Positions 42,565 to 51,852 of a DNA stretch of 64,000 nucleotides are shown here, one piece after another. Position 1 is the first letter of the stretch, and each line of letters begins with the position of its first letter. The notes beneath the pieces were generated by a model. The model was not told the origin of the DNA and ran no database searches. It saw only the letters and a program-made list of their open reading frames with translations. Position numbers and translations under genes: made by a program. The DNA comes from Thiohalocapsa halophila. Lineage in GTDB: Bacteria > Pseudomonadota > Gammaproteobacteria > Chromatiales > Chromatiaceae. The stretch lies in assembly GCF_016583825.1 (NCBI RefSeq), contig NZ_NRRV01000013.1, positions 33,204 through 97,203 on the forward strand, read 5' to 3'.

Positions 42565-43848
42565 ATGACGCAAGCGCAGATGAGCACATCGGAGCCACTG
42601 CCGGAGCCTGGGACAGCGGCGCATCTGGCGACGCCGACGCCAACACCCCTGAAAGTGCTGGTGATCGACGACGCGCCGGACGTGCGCGCCTATGTCCGCG
42701 CACTCCTGCGCAAGTGGGGCTTCCATGCGGAGCTGGCGAGCAACGGCGCCGACGGCCTAGAGCGGCTGCGCGCCGGCGACATTCGGCTGGTGATCTGCGA
42801 CTGGATGATGGACGGCATGAGCGGCCCCGAAGTGTGCGCCGCCATCCGCCAGGAAGATTTCCCCCATTATGTTTACGTGATGCTGCTGACCGGCCGCACC
42901 GAAGACACGGACCTGGTCTACGGGCTCGACGCCGGCGCCGACGATTTCGTCGGCAAGCCCTTCGACGTGCAGGTCCTGCGCGCTCGCCTCCAAGTGGGCG
43001 TGCGCATTTTGGGCTTGGAAGAGCGTCTGGCGGAGCAGAACCGTCGGCTGAAGCAAAGCCACGACGCGCTGGACCTGGCCTATGGGCAGATCCAGAACGA
43101 CCTCGCGGCGGCCGCGCGCATTCAGCGCGATTCGCTGCCGGTGTCGGATCAGGGCATCGCGCCACTGCGCGCCGGCTGGCTGTTCCTGCCGGCGGCCAAG
43201 ATCTCCGGTGACAGTTTTCATTTCTTCCCGGTATCCGGCGACGAAATGGGCTTCTACCACCTGGACGTCGCGGGCCACGGCATCCCGGCGGCGCTGCTCT
43301 CTACCAGCCTGAGCCGCTCGCTGGTGCCGCAGTCCGGCATCCTGGCGCCCAACCTCGGCAGCGGCGAGTATCTGAATCCCGCCGGCTTCCTGGAGGCGAT
43401 GAACACACAGCTCTGCAGTCCGGATGGCGAGGTCACCAGCTATGCCACCGTAGTGTATGGCGTACTGGACCCGCACACGGGTAGAGGCCGACTCGCCAGT
43501 GCCGGCCATCCACAGCCGTTGTTGCTGCGTGCCAATGGGGAGATCGAGCTCGCACCCAAGGGCGGGCTGCCGGTGGGCATGTTCGACACCGCCGACTACA
43601 GCACCCACGCATTCGAGCTCGCCCCGGGGGAGCGCATCGTCACCTACAGCGACGGTATCACCGACTGCGTCGACGCCGCCGGGCGCGCCTTCGACATCGA
43701 GCACCTGTGCGCGCTGTTGCGCAGGCATCGCGAGGCCAGCAGCGACGCGCTCGCCGAGCTGCTGCGCGCGGCGGTGCTGGCATGGCGGGGCGACGCGGAG
43801 CTGGAGGACGACGTGTCGCTTCTGATCATCGAGCGGCCGGCGCCATGA
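42565..43848 (+). CDS. Receiver-SpoIIE phosphatase (RsbU-like response regulator)
   Basis: The 427-aa protein has an N-terminal receiver domain (residues ~30-150): acidic pair in VLVIDDAPDV, phosphoacceptor Asp79 in RLVICDWMMDGMSGPEV, Thr in MLLTGRTE and Lys131 in DDFVGKPFDV. A coiled linker and a PP2C-type SpoIIE domain follow, with KISGDSFHFF (a changed GGDFYD motif), DVAGHGIPAALLSTSLSR and ERIVTYSDGITDCVDAAG. It probably dephosphorylates the STAS protein in response to a sensor kinase that is not in the window. Confidence 0.93.
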   Translation: MTQAQMSTSEPLPEPGTAAHLATPTPTPLKVLVIDDAPDVRAYVRALLRKWGFHAELASNGADGLERLRAGDIRLVICDWMMDGMSGPEVCAAIRQEDFPHYVYVMLLTGRTEDTDLVYGLDAGADDFVGKPFDVQVLRARLQVGVRILGLEERLAEQNRRLKQSHDALDLAYGQIQNDLAAAARIQRDSLPVSDQGIAPLRAGWLFLPAAKISGDSFHFFPVSGDEMGFYHLDVAGHGIPAALLSTSLSRSLVPQSGILAPNLGSGEYLNPAGFLEAMNTQLCSPDGEVTSYATVVYGVLDPHTGRGRLASAGHPQPLLLRANGEIELAPKGGLPVGMFDTADYSTHAFELAPGERIVTYSDGITDCVDAAGRAFDIEHLCALLRRHREASSDALAELLRAAVLAWRGDAELEDDVSLLIIERPAP

Positions 43849-43955
43849 CCGAGTGGCCACGCGCCGATCCGAGCCACCGCCGCGGCGCGCGTCGGCAGGG
43901 CTGCCTCGGATGGGCCCTGCCGCAGACGCTGGACCTGCACTGAGCCGAAGAACCC

Positions 43956-44375
43956 ATGCAGCGCGTGGACATCGCTTTCAGCACTGACCCGGATGACATG
44001 GCCTGGCACGGCCTGATCGAGACGCGCCTGATGCTGCTGGCACGGGCGGCCGGCTTCGACGAGCTCGAGATCTTCGGCCTTCAGCTCGCATTGGTGGAGG
44101 CGGTGAACAACATCATCGAGCATGCCTACGACCTGCAGCCCGACCAGCCCGTGGCCATCAGCGGGGAATGCAGCGCCACGGAGCTGTTGTACCAGCTCCG
44201 CGACCACGGCCGGCCGATGCCGCTGCCGCTGCCGAGCGGCGAGCCGGCGGCGACGGATGCCGCGGGCGGCCGTGGCTGGCAGATCATCCGCGCCAGCTTC
44301 CCCGGCGTGGCCTATGCCCGGCACGATGGCGTCAACCTGCTGACCCTGAGGCGGCCGCTGCCAGCCCCTGACTGA
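43956..44375 (+). CDS. Anti-sigma-factor-like serine kinase (HATPase, RsbW-type)
   Basis: The 139-aa GHKL ATPase domain has an N-box LALVEAVNNIIEHAYDLQP (Asn51), LRDHGRPMP and GGRGWQIIRASF. RsbW-type kinases phosphorylate the STAS antagonist and bind a partner regulator. The gene lies between the phosphatase and the STAS gene, completing the switch. Confidence 0.9.
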   Translation: MQRVDIAFSTDPDDMAWHGLIETRLMLLARAAGFDELEIFGLQLALVEAVNNIIEHAYDLQPDQPVAISGECSATELLYQLRDHGRPMPLPLPSGEPAATDAAGGRGWQIIRASFPGVAYARHDGVNLLTLRRPLPAPD

Positions 44376-44437
44376 GCCGACCTTGAGCCTCCGCCGGGCC
44401 AACGCCGCACCCAACCCCAGACAAATCGGAGTAAGCC

Positions 44438-44773
44438 ATGACCCTCAAGCACAGACAAGAGAACGGCATCGATGTCGTTACCCTGCCGCAGCGGCTGGTG
44501 ATGGCCAACGCCGGCGACGCCCGTGCGCAGCTGAAGGAGATCATTCAATCCGGCTCCGGCCGGGTGGTCGTGAATCTCGCAGAGACGTCCTTCATGGACT
44601 CGAGCGGGCTCGCCGTCGTGGTGGCGGGCCTGCAGACGGCGCGCAAACTAGACGGCGACCTCTACCTGGCGCAGATGAGCGACAGCATTCGGGCACTGTT
44701 CGAGCTGACGCGGCTGCACACGGTATTCCAGATCTTCGACGACGAGACGGCCGCCGTGCGCGCCTTCGGCTAA
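44438..44773 (+). CDS. STAS-domain anti-sigma factor antagonist
   Basis: The 111-aa protein is a single STAS domain with the phosphorylatable serine in ETSFMDSSGLAVVVAGLQ (Ser55/Ser56). The start IDVVTLPQRLVMANAGDAR is typical. It is probably the target of the kinase and phosphatase encoded just upstream. Confidence 0.93.
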   Translation: MTLKHRQENGIDVVTLPQRLVMANAGDARAQLKEIIQSGSGRVVVNLAETSFMDSSGLAVVVAGLQTARKLDGDLYLAQMSDSIRALFELTRLHTVFQIFDDETAAVRAFG

Positions 44774-44872
44774 GCGGGGTACCACGCCCGCCGCCGCGGC
44801 AACGCGCCCAGCCACAGTCTCCCGCAACCAGCAACGCCCCCGGCCCCGAGCCCGGCAACAACGGAGGATGGC

Positions 44873-46033
44873 ATGACCAACAGCGCAGCCAAGCAGCTTT
44901 CCATCGTCTGCTTCATCGACGCCCTCGGCTGGGAGGTGCTGCGCGGGCGGCAATTCCTTGAGGACCGCCTGCCGCACCGGCGCAAGCTGCGCTCCACCTT
45001 CGGCTTCTCCTCCGCCTGCGTGCCGTCCATCCTCTCGGGCCTCACGCCGCGCGAGCACGGGCACTGGTCCTTCTTCTACTACGACCCCGAGCACTCGCCC
45101 TTCAAAGCGTTAAAGCCGCTGGGCGTGCTGCCGCGCAGCCTGGTGGACCGCGGCCGGGTGCGCAACCAGCTCAGTAAGCTCGTCAAGCGGGCCTATGGCT
45201 TTACGGGCTATTTCCAGCTCTACAGCGTGCCCTTCAGCCAGATCGGGCTCTTCGACTACTGCGAGAAGAAGGACCTGTTCAAGCCCGGCGGGCTGAACCG
45301 CGGCGAGAACATTTTCGATCGTCTGGAGCGTGAAGGCGTGCCCTATCACGTCTCCAATTGGCGCCAGCCCGAAGACGCCAATCTCGCCGCCGTGAAAGCG
45401 GACATCGAGCAGGGCGAAATCCGCTTCGCCTTCCTGTACATGGCGTCCATGGACGCGCTGCTGCACCAGGTGGGCAAGGCAAGCCCGGAAGTAGACAAGA
45501 AAATGGCGTGGTACGAGCGCGAGCTGACGGACCTGCTGGCCGTGGCGGAACGCCACTACGACAGCGTTCGGCTCTTCGTCTGCTCGGATCATGGTATGGC
45601 GACGGTGCACACGCACATCGACCTGATGGCGCGCATCGAGGCCCTTGGGCTCGAATTCGACAAAGACTACGTTGCCACCTATGACTCCACCATGGGCCGC
45701 TTCTGGCTGAAGACCGACGAGGCGCGACGGCGCATCGTCGCCGCCCTGGAGCAAGAGCCGCACGGGCGCATCCTCTCCGAGGACGAGCTGCGCGAGCTCG
45801 GCTGCGATTTCGACGGCCACCAATACGGCGAGCTCATCTTCCTGACCAACCCGGGCGTCATCATCGTGCCCTGCCACATGGGCTTGAAGCCTATCACCGG
45901 CATGCACGGCTACCACCCGGACGACCCGGACTCCGACGCCTGCCTCCTGAGCAACGTCCCGCCGCCCGGGGACCCGCAGGCCATCACCGACATCTTCCAC
46001 GTCATGACCGCCGAGGCCGGCGTGAGCGCCTGA
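44873..46033 (+). CDS. AlkP-superfamily phosphodiesterase/pyrophosphatase
   Basis: The 386-aa protein has the nucleotide-pyrophosphatase layout: SIVCFIDALGWEVL (metal Asp), FGFSSACVPSILSGLTPREH (nucleophile-region Ser/Thr), ASMDALLHQVG, RLFVCSDHGMATVHTH and HGYHPDDPDSDA (late His/Asp ligands). It probably hydrolyses a phosphodiester or lipid-linked phosphate in polysaccharide assembly. It starts the exopolysaccharide gene run, about 100 bp after the STAS gene. Confidence 0.85.
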   Translation: MTNSAAKQLSIVCFIDALGWEVLRGRQFLEDRLPHRRKLRSTFGFSSACVPSILSGLTPREHGHWSFFYYDPEHSPFKALKPLGVLPRSLVDRGRVRNQLSKLVKRAYGFTGYFQLYSVPFSQIGLFDYCEKKDLFKPGGLNRGENIFDRLEREGVPYHVSNWRQPEDANLAAVKADIEQGEIRFAFLYMASMDALLHQVGKASPEVDKKMAWYERELTDLLAVAERHYDSVRLFVCSDHGMATVHTHIDLMARIEALGLEFDKDYVATYDSTMGRFWLKTDEARRRIVAALEQEPHGRILSEDELRELGCDFDGHQYGELIFLTNPGVIIVPCHMGLKPITGMHGYHPDDPDSDACLLSNVPPPGDPQAITDIFHVMTAEAGVSA

Positions 46034-46221
46034 GTGCCCCGGCGCGCCGATGCAACCGGGCAGCCATGACCCGCGGGCGCCCCGCAGCGACCTCGGCGCC
46101 AGTCGGGCCGAGAGCAGGCGGCCCGACCATCCGGGTATCGCTGCCGGCATCGTGTCGGGCTTCGTACCTCAGCCCGACCTGCCCGAGCTCGCCCCCGGCG
46201 CGGCGCACCGAGCGCCGGGGC

Positions 46222-46275
46222 CCCTAGCTTCCCCCTCAGCCCTCAGCCCTCAGCCCTCAACACCTAGCCCCTGAA
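46222..46275. repeat. Heptamer tract CCTCAGC / CCTAGCC
   Basis: CCTCAGC repeated three times, then CCTCAAC and CCTAGCCCC, directly before the flippase start. A reverse-complement version (GGCTGAG repeated) occurs at 63967-63999. Confidence 0.75.
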
Positions 46276-46276
46276 C

Positions 46277-47797
46277 ATGCGCTGGATCATCAACATCGCC
46301 ACCAGCTATCTGCGCTTCGTCGTGGTGATGGTGGTGGTGTTCTTCCTCACGCCCTTCATCGTCGGCAAGATCGGTGTGGACCAATTCGGGCTCTGGTCCC
46401 TGATCTTCTCCGTCGTGGCGTTGTTCGGGCTCATGGACCTAGGCTTCGCCACGGCCGCAAACAAGTACATGGGGGAATTCCACGGCAGCGGCGATCATGC
46501 CGGGCGCAACGAGGTGCTGGCGACGCTGCTCGGGGTCTATCTGGGACTCGGCATCCTTTGCATCGCCATTGTCGCGCTGGTGTCGACCTTTGCCGGTGAC
46601 TGGCTCGATCTCGACCCGACCATGCGGCATTGGTTCCAGCTGGCGCTGTGGCTGCTGGGTGGCGTCGTGGCCATCAATCTACCGCTGAACCTGTTCAAGG
46701 CGGTGCTGAACGGCAGCGGGCGCATGGCACTGGTGAACGGCATCGATCTGGCGATGCAGCTGCTCAATGCCGCGCTCATCGTCACCCTGCTGAATGCAGA
46801 TTACGGCATTCGTGCGCTGATCTATTCGACCAGCCTCACCATGCTGCTGGGGCCGCTGTTGGCGACGGTGCTGGCCTTCGCACTGACGCCGCGGCTGTCG
46901 GTGTCGCCGCGGCTGTTCTCGCGGCCGCGGGTGCGGGAGCTGCTGGGCTTCTCGTTCTACTTCTTCATTGCGAACATCGCGGTGCTGATCATCCTGCGCA
47001 TGGACCCCTTGGTCATCAAGGCGTTTCTGCCGCTCTCCGCCGTAGCCGTGTATGCCATCGGTGCGAAGATCGCCGAGTACACCTATTACTTGAACAAGCA
47101 GTTCTCCAATGCCCTGATGCCGCTGGTGGCGCAGTCTCGCGGCGGCGGCGACGACGCCACCATCGACCGGGTGCTGCTGGACGGCACCCGCTTCGGCATG
47201 GCCATCGCGCTGCCCTTCGTCGCCCTGCTGTTCTTCTATGCCGAGGCCATCATCCTGCTGTGGATGGGCGAGGACTTCGCCGGCGCCGTGCCCGTGCTGC
47301 GGCTGCTGCTCGGTGCCATCCTGTCCACTGCGATGCAGCTCAATGCCGCGAATGTGCTGGCGATGAACGGGCAGCATAAGTTCATCGCCCTGGCCATGGC
47401 CGCCTCGGCGCTGCTGAACCTGGTGCTGTCGGTGATTCTGATCCAGGACTATGGCCTGAACGGTGTCGCGCTGGCGACGCTGATTGCCGCCTTCACCGTG
47501 GAGGTGCTGGTCATCATCCCCCGTGCCTGCTGGTCCCGGGGCATTTCGCTCTGGCGCTTCTTCCGCGAGGCGATCTGGCCGGTGCTGCCGCCCCTGGCAC
47601 CGGCACTGGCCGCCGCTTACGGGCTCGATTATCTGCAGCCGGCCGTCGACGGCTTCCAGTGGGTCTTTCTCCAGGGCGCCACCGCGGCGCTGGTCTATTA
47701 CCTGACCTTCTACCTCACATCGGTGAGAGCCGAGGAGCGGCTTTTCATCACCGCCAAGCTGAAGCGTCGTCCGGCGACGGCCCATCCCAGCGCGTGA
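46277..47797 (+). CDS. Polysaccharide flippase (Wzx/MATE-type, MOP superfamily)
   Basis: The 506-aa protein has 12-14 hydrophobic segments, beginning MRWIINIATSYLRFVVVMVV and including GLMDLGFATAANKYMGEFHG, the family's early loop. It probably moves lipid-linked oligosaccharide units across the inner membrane. No signal peptide. Its stop lies inside a 12-bp tandem repeat. Confidence 0.92.
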   Translation: MRWIINIATSYLRFVVVMVVVFFLTPFIVGKIGVDQFGLWSLIFSVVALFGLMDLGFATAANKYMGEFHGSGDHAGRNEVLATLLGVYLGLGILCIAIVALVSTFAGDWLDLDPTMRHWFQLALWLLGGVVAINLPLNLFKAVLNGSGRMALVNGIDLAMQLLNAALIVTLLNADYGIRALIYSTSLTMLLGPLLATVLAFALTPRLSVSPRLFSRPRVRELLGFSFYFFIANIAVLIILRMDPLVIKAFLPLSAVAVYAIGAKIAEYTYYLNKQFSNALMPLVAQSRGGGDDATIDRVLLDGTRFGMAIALPFVALLFFYAEAIILLWMGEDFAGAVPVLRLLLGAILSTAMQLNAANVLAMNGQHKFIALAMAASALLNLVLSVILIQDYGLNGVALATLIAAFTVEVLVIIPRACWSRGISLWRFFREAIWPVLPPLAPALAAAYGLDYLQPAVDGFQWVFLQGATAALVYYLTFYLTSVRAEERLFITAKLKRRPATAHPSA

Positions 47798-47845
47798 ATC
47801 AGCGCATGAGCCAGCGCGTGAGCCAGCGCGTGAGCCAGCGCACGA
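47790..47845. repeat. 12-bp tandem repeat at flippase stop
   Basis: About five units of the type CAGCGCGTGAGC (CAGCGCGTGAAT, CAGCGCATGAGC, CAGCGCGTGAGC twice, CAGCGCACGAAG). Each of the first four contains an in-phase TGA-type triplet, so extra copies would not extend the protein. Confidence 0.75.
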
Positions 47846-47852
47846 AGCGGAG

Positions 47853-49109
47853 ATGCAGGTGAAGATCATTCAAGTCCCCCGACGCTTCGTGGCCGATGAG
47901 TGGGGCGGCACCGAGACCACCATCCTCGAGACGAGCCGGGCCCTGCGCGCCGGCGGTGACGATGTCGGCATTTTCACGAGCCTCGCCCTGTCGGACACCC
48001 GGGCCGAGACCATCCGCGGCGTGCCCGTGCGCCGTTTTCCCTACAGCTACCCCTTCTGGGGGCTCGACGATGCGGCCCGCCGCGACATGGACAAAAAAGG
48101 CGGCAATCTGCTGTCGCTATCGCTGCTCTGGGCCCTGCTGCGGGAGCCCGGTGTCGACCTGCTGCACGCCCACAGCGGCAAGCGCCTGGGGGCCGCCGTG
48201 CGCACGGCGGCGAAGCTCCGCGGCATCCCCTATGTGATCACCCTGCACGGCGGCCATTTCGTCGTGCCGCCCGGGGAAATGAGCCAAATGCTTGCCCCCA
48301 TCCAACGCACCGTCGAATGGGGCCGCCTGTTCGGCATGGCCATGGGCTCGCGGCGGGTGCTTGGGGACGCGGACGCCGTGCTCTGCGTCGGCGACGACGA
48401 GCGCGCCGCCGCTCGCGAGCGCCTGCCGGGCCAGCGCGTGGAGCTGATGCCGAACGGCGTCGACTGCGAGGCCTTCGCCGGCGGCGATGCCGACGCCTTC
48501 CGCCGCGCCTATGCCATCCCGCCGGAGCGGCGGATCATCCTTTGCGTGAGCCGCATCGACTACCAGAAGAGCCAGATCACTCTGGTGGAGGCGCTGGCCG
48601 AGCTGCTGCCCAACCAGCCCGACCTGCATCTGGTGCTGCTGGGACCGGTGACGGTGGCGGGTTACCGCGACAAGCTGGATGCGCGCATCGCCGAGCTCGG
48701 CGTCGGCGAACGGGTGACGCTGATCCCGGGCTTGCGATCGGATGATCCCTTGCTGCCGGGCGCCTTCCACGCAGCGGAGGTCTTCGCCCTGCCCTCGCTG
48801 CACGAGCCCTTCGGCATCGTCATCCTGGAGGCCTGGGCCGCCGGGCTGCCGGTGGTGGCCTCGCACGTCGGCGGCATTCCGTCCTTCACCGAGGACGGCG
48901 TGGACGTATTGCACGCGCAGCCGGGGGACGCCGGCGACTTGGCCGCCCAGCTCCGCCGCGTCCTGGACGACCCCGCGCTCGCCGGCGGCCTGGCAGACGC
49001 CGGCCACCGCAAGGCCCGCCGCGACTACGACTGGCGCGCCATCAGTACCCGGCTGCGCGACCTATATGCCGAGCTGATCGCAGCCCACCCGCGTGCCGCC
49101 GGGCGCTGA
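47853..49109 (+). CDS. GT4-family glycosyltransferase
   Basis: The 418-aa GT-B protein begins MQVKIIQVPRRFVADEWGGT. It has the acceptor-half GG motif and the donor-half motif ALPSLHEPFGIVILEAWAAG (E-x7-E). LPVVASHVGGIPSFTEDGVD follows. It adds a sugar in the repeat-unit assembly. GCGGAG precedes the start. Its last 68 bp overlap the convergent polymerase gene. Confidence 0.93.
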   Translation: MQVKIIQVPRRFVADEWGGTETTILETSRALRAGGDDVGIFTSLALSDTRAETIRGVPVRRFPYSYPFWGLDDAARRDMDKKGGNLLSLSLLWALLREPGVDLLHAHSGKRLGAAVRTAAKLRGIPYVITLHGGHFVVPPGEMSQMLAPIQRTVEWGRLFGMAMGSRRVLGDADAVLCVGDDERAAARERLPGQRVELMPNGVDCEAFAGGDADAFRRAYAIPPERRIILCVSRIDYQKSQITLVEALAELLPNQPDLHLVLLGPVTVAGYRDKLDARIAELGVGERVTLIPGLRSDDPLLPGAFHAAEVFALPSLHEPFGIVILEAWAAGLPVVASHVGGIPSFTEDGVDVLHAQPGDAGDLAAQLRRVLDDPALAGGLADAGHRKARRDYDWRAISTRLRDLYAELIAAHPRAAGR

Positions 49110-50547
49110 CTGCCGCAGACCGGCCACCGCCGGCGTGCTGTTGTTGGGCATAGGCGGCCAGCGCGAGCAGTTGCTGGTGGTGGCGCCGCTCGGCGCGCTC
49201 GCGCTCGCGCTCCACCCGCGGCAGCGCACAGACGACGCCCGCCAGCATCATGTAGGTGAGTGTCATCTGCGACTGGCGCCAGTTCCATTCCAGGAGCCCG
49301 ATCAGCATAGCGATGACGAAGCCCGCCAGCACGCCGACGGTGAACACTCGCTCGAGGCTGTCTCGGCGCCGCAGGATGAAGCGCAGCATCACGGCCATGA
49401 AGCCCAGCATCAGCAGGATGAACAGGGCACGCCCGATGACCCCGAGCTCGGCGTAGTGCAGCCAGTAGATATGGTGGGCCAGTCCGCCGTGATCGATGGG
49501 GGGCAGGCTATCGCGGTACTGGTCGACGTAGGCGGTGCCGTATGAATAGTTGTTGAGGCCGATGCCGAGGAAACGCGTGTCCCCCATGTCCTTGGCCACC
49601 TCGTTGAAGAGGTCCCGCGCCTCGGCGGACTCTTCCGGGGCATTCTGAAACCGATCGATGATGGGCGGCAGCACCACTGCCAGTGCCGGCAGGCTCGCCA
49701 GAAACATCATGCCGAGCGCGATGAGCTTCTTGCCGCGCTTGCGCCCCGGCTGCTTCAACCACAGCAGGATGGGCGTCATCATGGCGTAGCCCATGACCAT
49801 GGTCACCATGCCGCCGCGGGAGAGGGTGGCGACGCTGGTGAGGGAGCCGGCGCCGAGCGCCGTCCAATACACCAGGCTGCGCTTGTCGAAGACCTTGTCC
49901 GTGTCCCCGAGCAACGCCGCGAAGATGATGAAGTTCATGACGTTCTGAAAGGTCACCAGGGTGTTCTGATGATCGAAGGACCCCCGCGGCGGGAACACCC
50001 CGCGCTGATATTTGTCCAGCAGCACCTGGAAGAAGCTGTAGAAGGTCAGCGCCACCACGCAGTTGATGACGAAGCGCAGATCGTCCTCGTCGCGGACATA
50101 GTTATAGGCCACCCAGAAGAGCGCGAAGGCGCGGATCAGCCGGGTCACGCCGAAGAACGCGAACTGCGGGATCAGGGCCCAGGCGATGGACGCCGCAGCC
50201 CAGACCAGGTAGGCCCACATCAGCACATCGTTCGGGCTGCGGTAATAGAGCCGGCGGCGCTTCCAGCGCGGCGCGAACTGCATGGTGACGATGAGGACGA
50301 TGGTGAGCCAGTCCGTGATGCCGAATTCGATGCCGCGGATGTCGCCCCGGTAGTTGGTGTAGCTGAAGAAGGTCACATCCACCGGGTTGATGGCCATGAA
50401 CAGGATGCCGCCGATGCAGACCCGCTCCATCCACGGGAACTTGATGGCCGCCGGGATGGCCATGGCGAGGAAGCCCAGCGTCGCCACCACGAAGACGAGC
50501 TGCTTCAGGCTGATGGGCTCGGGGAAGATTTCAGGCGGCAGCGGCAT
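49042..50547 (-). CDS. O-antigen ligase / Wzy-like polymerase
   Basis: The 501-aa membrane protein has about 12 spans (for example QLVFVVATLGFLAMAIPAAI) and the large periplasmic loop with DTRFLGIGLNNYSYGTAYVD, typical of the O-antigen ligase/polymerase family (Wzy_C-like). It is the only minus-strand gene in the polysaccharide run. The C-terminal ~60 residues are Arg/His/Ala-rich, overlap the convergent gene and may be read-through relative to homologues. It probably polymerises repeat units. Confidence 0.88.
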   Translation of the reverse strand: MPLPPEIFPEPISLKQLVFVVATLGFLAMAIPAAIKFPWMERVCIGGILFMAINPVDVTFFSYTNYRGDIRGIEFGITDWLTIVLIVTMQFAPRWKRRRLYYRSPNDVLMWAYLVWAAASIAWALIPQFAFFGVTRLIRAFALFWVAYNYVRDEDDLRFVINCVVALTFYSFFQVLLDKYQRGVFPPRGSFDHQNTLVTFQNVMNFIIFAALLGDTDKVFDKRSLVYWTALGAGSLTSVATLSRGGMVTMVMGYAMMTPILLWLKQPGRKRGKKLIALGMMFLASLPALAVVLPPIIDRFQNAPEESAEARDLFNEVAKDMGDTRFLGIGLNNYSYGTAYVDQYRDSLPPIDHGGLAHHIYWLHYAELGVIGRALFILLMLGFMAVMLRFILRRRDSLERVFTVGVLAGFVIAMLIGLLEWNWRQSQMTLTYMMLAGVVCALPRVERERERAERRHHQQLLALAAYAQQQHAGGGRSAAVSARRHAGGLRSARHIGRAAGY

Positions 50548-50721
50548 CGTTGGGGTCAGACCCCTTATCTATCGAGCGCCGGCACGCGCAGCCGGGCACT
50601 CGGGTAGCGTCGCGTGGCAAGGGACCGGCACTTTGGTTACCATGGGCTTAGCAGGGGTTTGACCCACCTGCGGCCTTGCCGGCCATAACAATGACAGCAC
50701 ACCCCCACAGCGGAGAACGCG

Positions 50722-51852
50722 ATGCAGGCCCTGATACTGTCCAACACCGGCTTCGGCCATGGGTCTTTGTATCCGTTCATCCACTACAAAGAGGATTTGC
50801 AATCGCGCTTCGGGCTGACCAGCCGGGAGATCGTCTCCGACAGCCTGCAGCAGAAGCTGATCGACGCCCGCGCCTTCTCGGGCGAGCTTATCGTCATCTC
50901 CGTGCCCTGGGACACGGATCGGCACAAGCTCCTGGACTTTTACCGCGAGCTGCGCCGCAGCTGCCCGGATCAGAAGCTCGTGCACTTCGACTACGGCGAC
51001 GGCAATCAATCGCCGCACTTCGGCATCCTGCCGTATGTGGACCTGTACCTGAAGCAGTATCTCAACACCGATTGGGACGACTACTCCCGGCGCTTCCTCG
51101 GCGGCTCCAAATTCATTCAATACCTGGTGGCAATCGGCCAGGCTTCCGACAGCATCCTATCCGAGGTCTGGACCGAGCTCTTCCAGTCCGAGCTGCCCGC
51201 AGAGCACGAGCACAAGCTGATGCTCGGCTGGAACTTCGGCCTGTGGAAGCGGATGATCTACCTCGCCGAGGGCAAGCCGGACCTGGTGCTGCTCGGCAAG
51301 GACAAGCCGCACCGCTTCGCCGCCGCCAAGGCCAAAGCGGCGCTGGACGGCGTACGTGGGCGCGGCAAGACCATCGATGCCTACTGCCGCGCCACCCTCT
51401 ACGCCGGCTGGACTCGCAAGCACCGCGAAACCACCATCGCCGAGCTCAACCACCTCGCCGACGACTACGCAGTAGTTTCCTCCACAGGCAAGGTCTCGTT
51501 TTCCGAATATTATCGGGAAATGGCCCAGGCGCGGATCTTCGTCTCGCCGTCCGGCTGGTGTGAGTACACGCCCAAGGACTACGAGGCCATGTATTTCGGC
51601 GCCCTGCTGCTGAAGCCTTCGCTCGAGCACATCAAGACAGAGCCGGATGTCTGCTTCCCCGGCGAGACCTATGTGCCGCTGAAGTGGGATATGTCCGACA
51701 TGCTGGATCAGTGCCGGTACTATCTGGACAACGAGGACGAGCGCCGACGCATCGCCGACAAGGCACGGGAGGTCTATGTCGGCTACTACCGCGAGCGGCG
51801 CCTGGTGGACCACCTCGGCAACATCCTGAAGCGTTTGGCGCTGGTGGATTGA
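50722..51852 (+). CDS. Glycosyltransferase-like protein (GT-B C-terminal domain)
   Basis: The 376-aa protein starts MQALILSNTGFGHGSLYPFI. It carries ARIFVSPSGWCEYTPKDYEA, a donor-site pattern similar to single-domain GT4/GT-B enzymes, followed by a C-terminal helix region. The N-terminal half is not a clear match. It overlaps the following gene by 0 bp (adjacent) and is cotranscribed with two GT4 enzymes. Confidence 0.7.
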   Translation: MQALILSNTGFGHGSLYPFIHYKEDLQSRFGLTSREIVSDSLQQKLIDARAFSGELIVISVPWDTDRHKLLDFYRELRRSCPDQKLVHFDYGDGNQSPHFGILPYVDLYLKQYLNTDWDDYSRRFLGGSKFIQYLVAIGQASDSILSEVWTELFQSELPAEHEHKLMLGWNFGLWKRMIYLAEGKPDLVLLGKDKPHRFAAAKAKAALDGVRGRGKTIDAYCRATLYAGWTRKHRETTIAELNHLADDYAVVSSTGKVSFSEYYREMAQARIFVSPSGWCEYTPKDYEAMYFGALLLKPSLEHIKTEPDVCFPGETYVPLKWDMSDMLDQCRYYLDNEDERRRIADKAREVYVGYYRERRLVDHLGNILKRLALVD

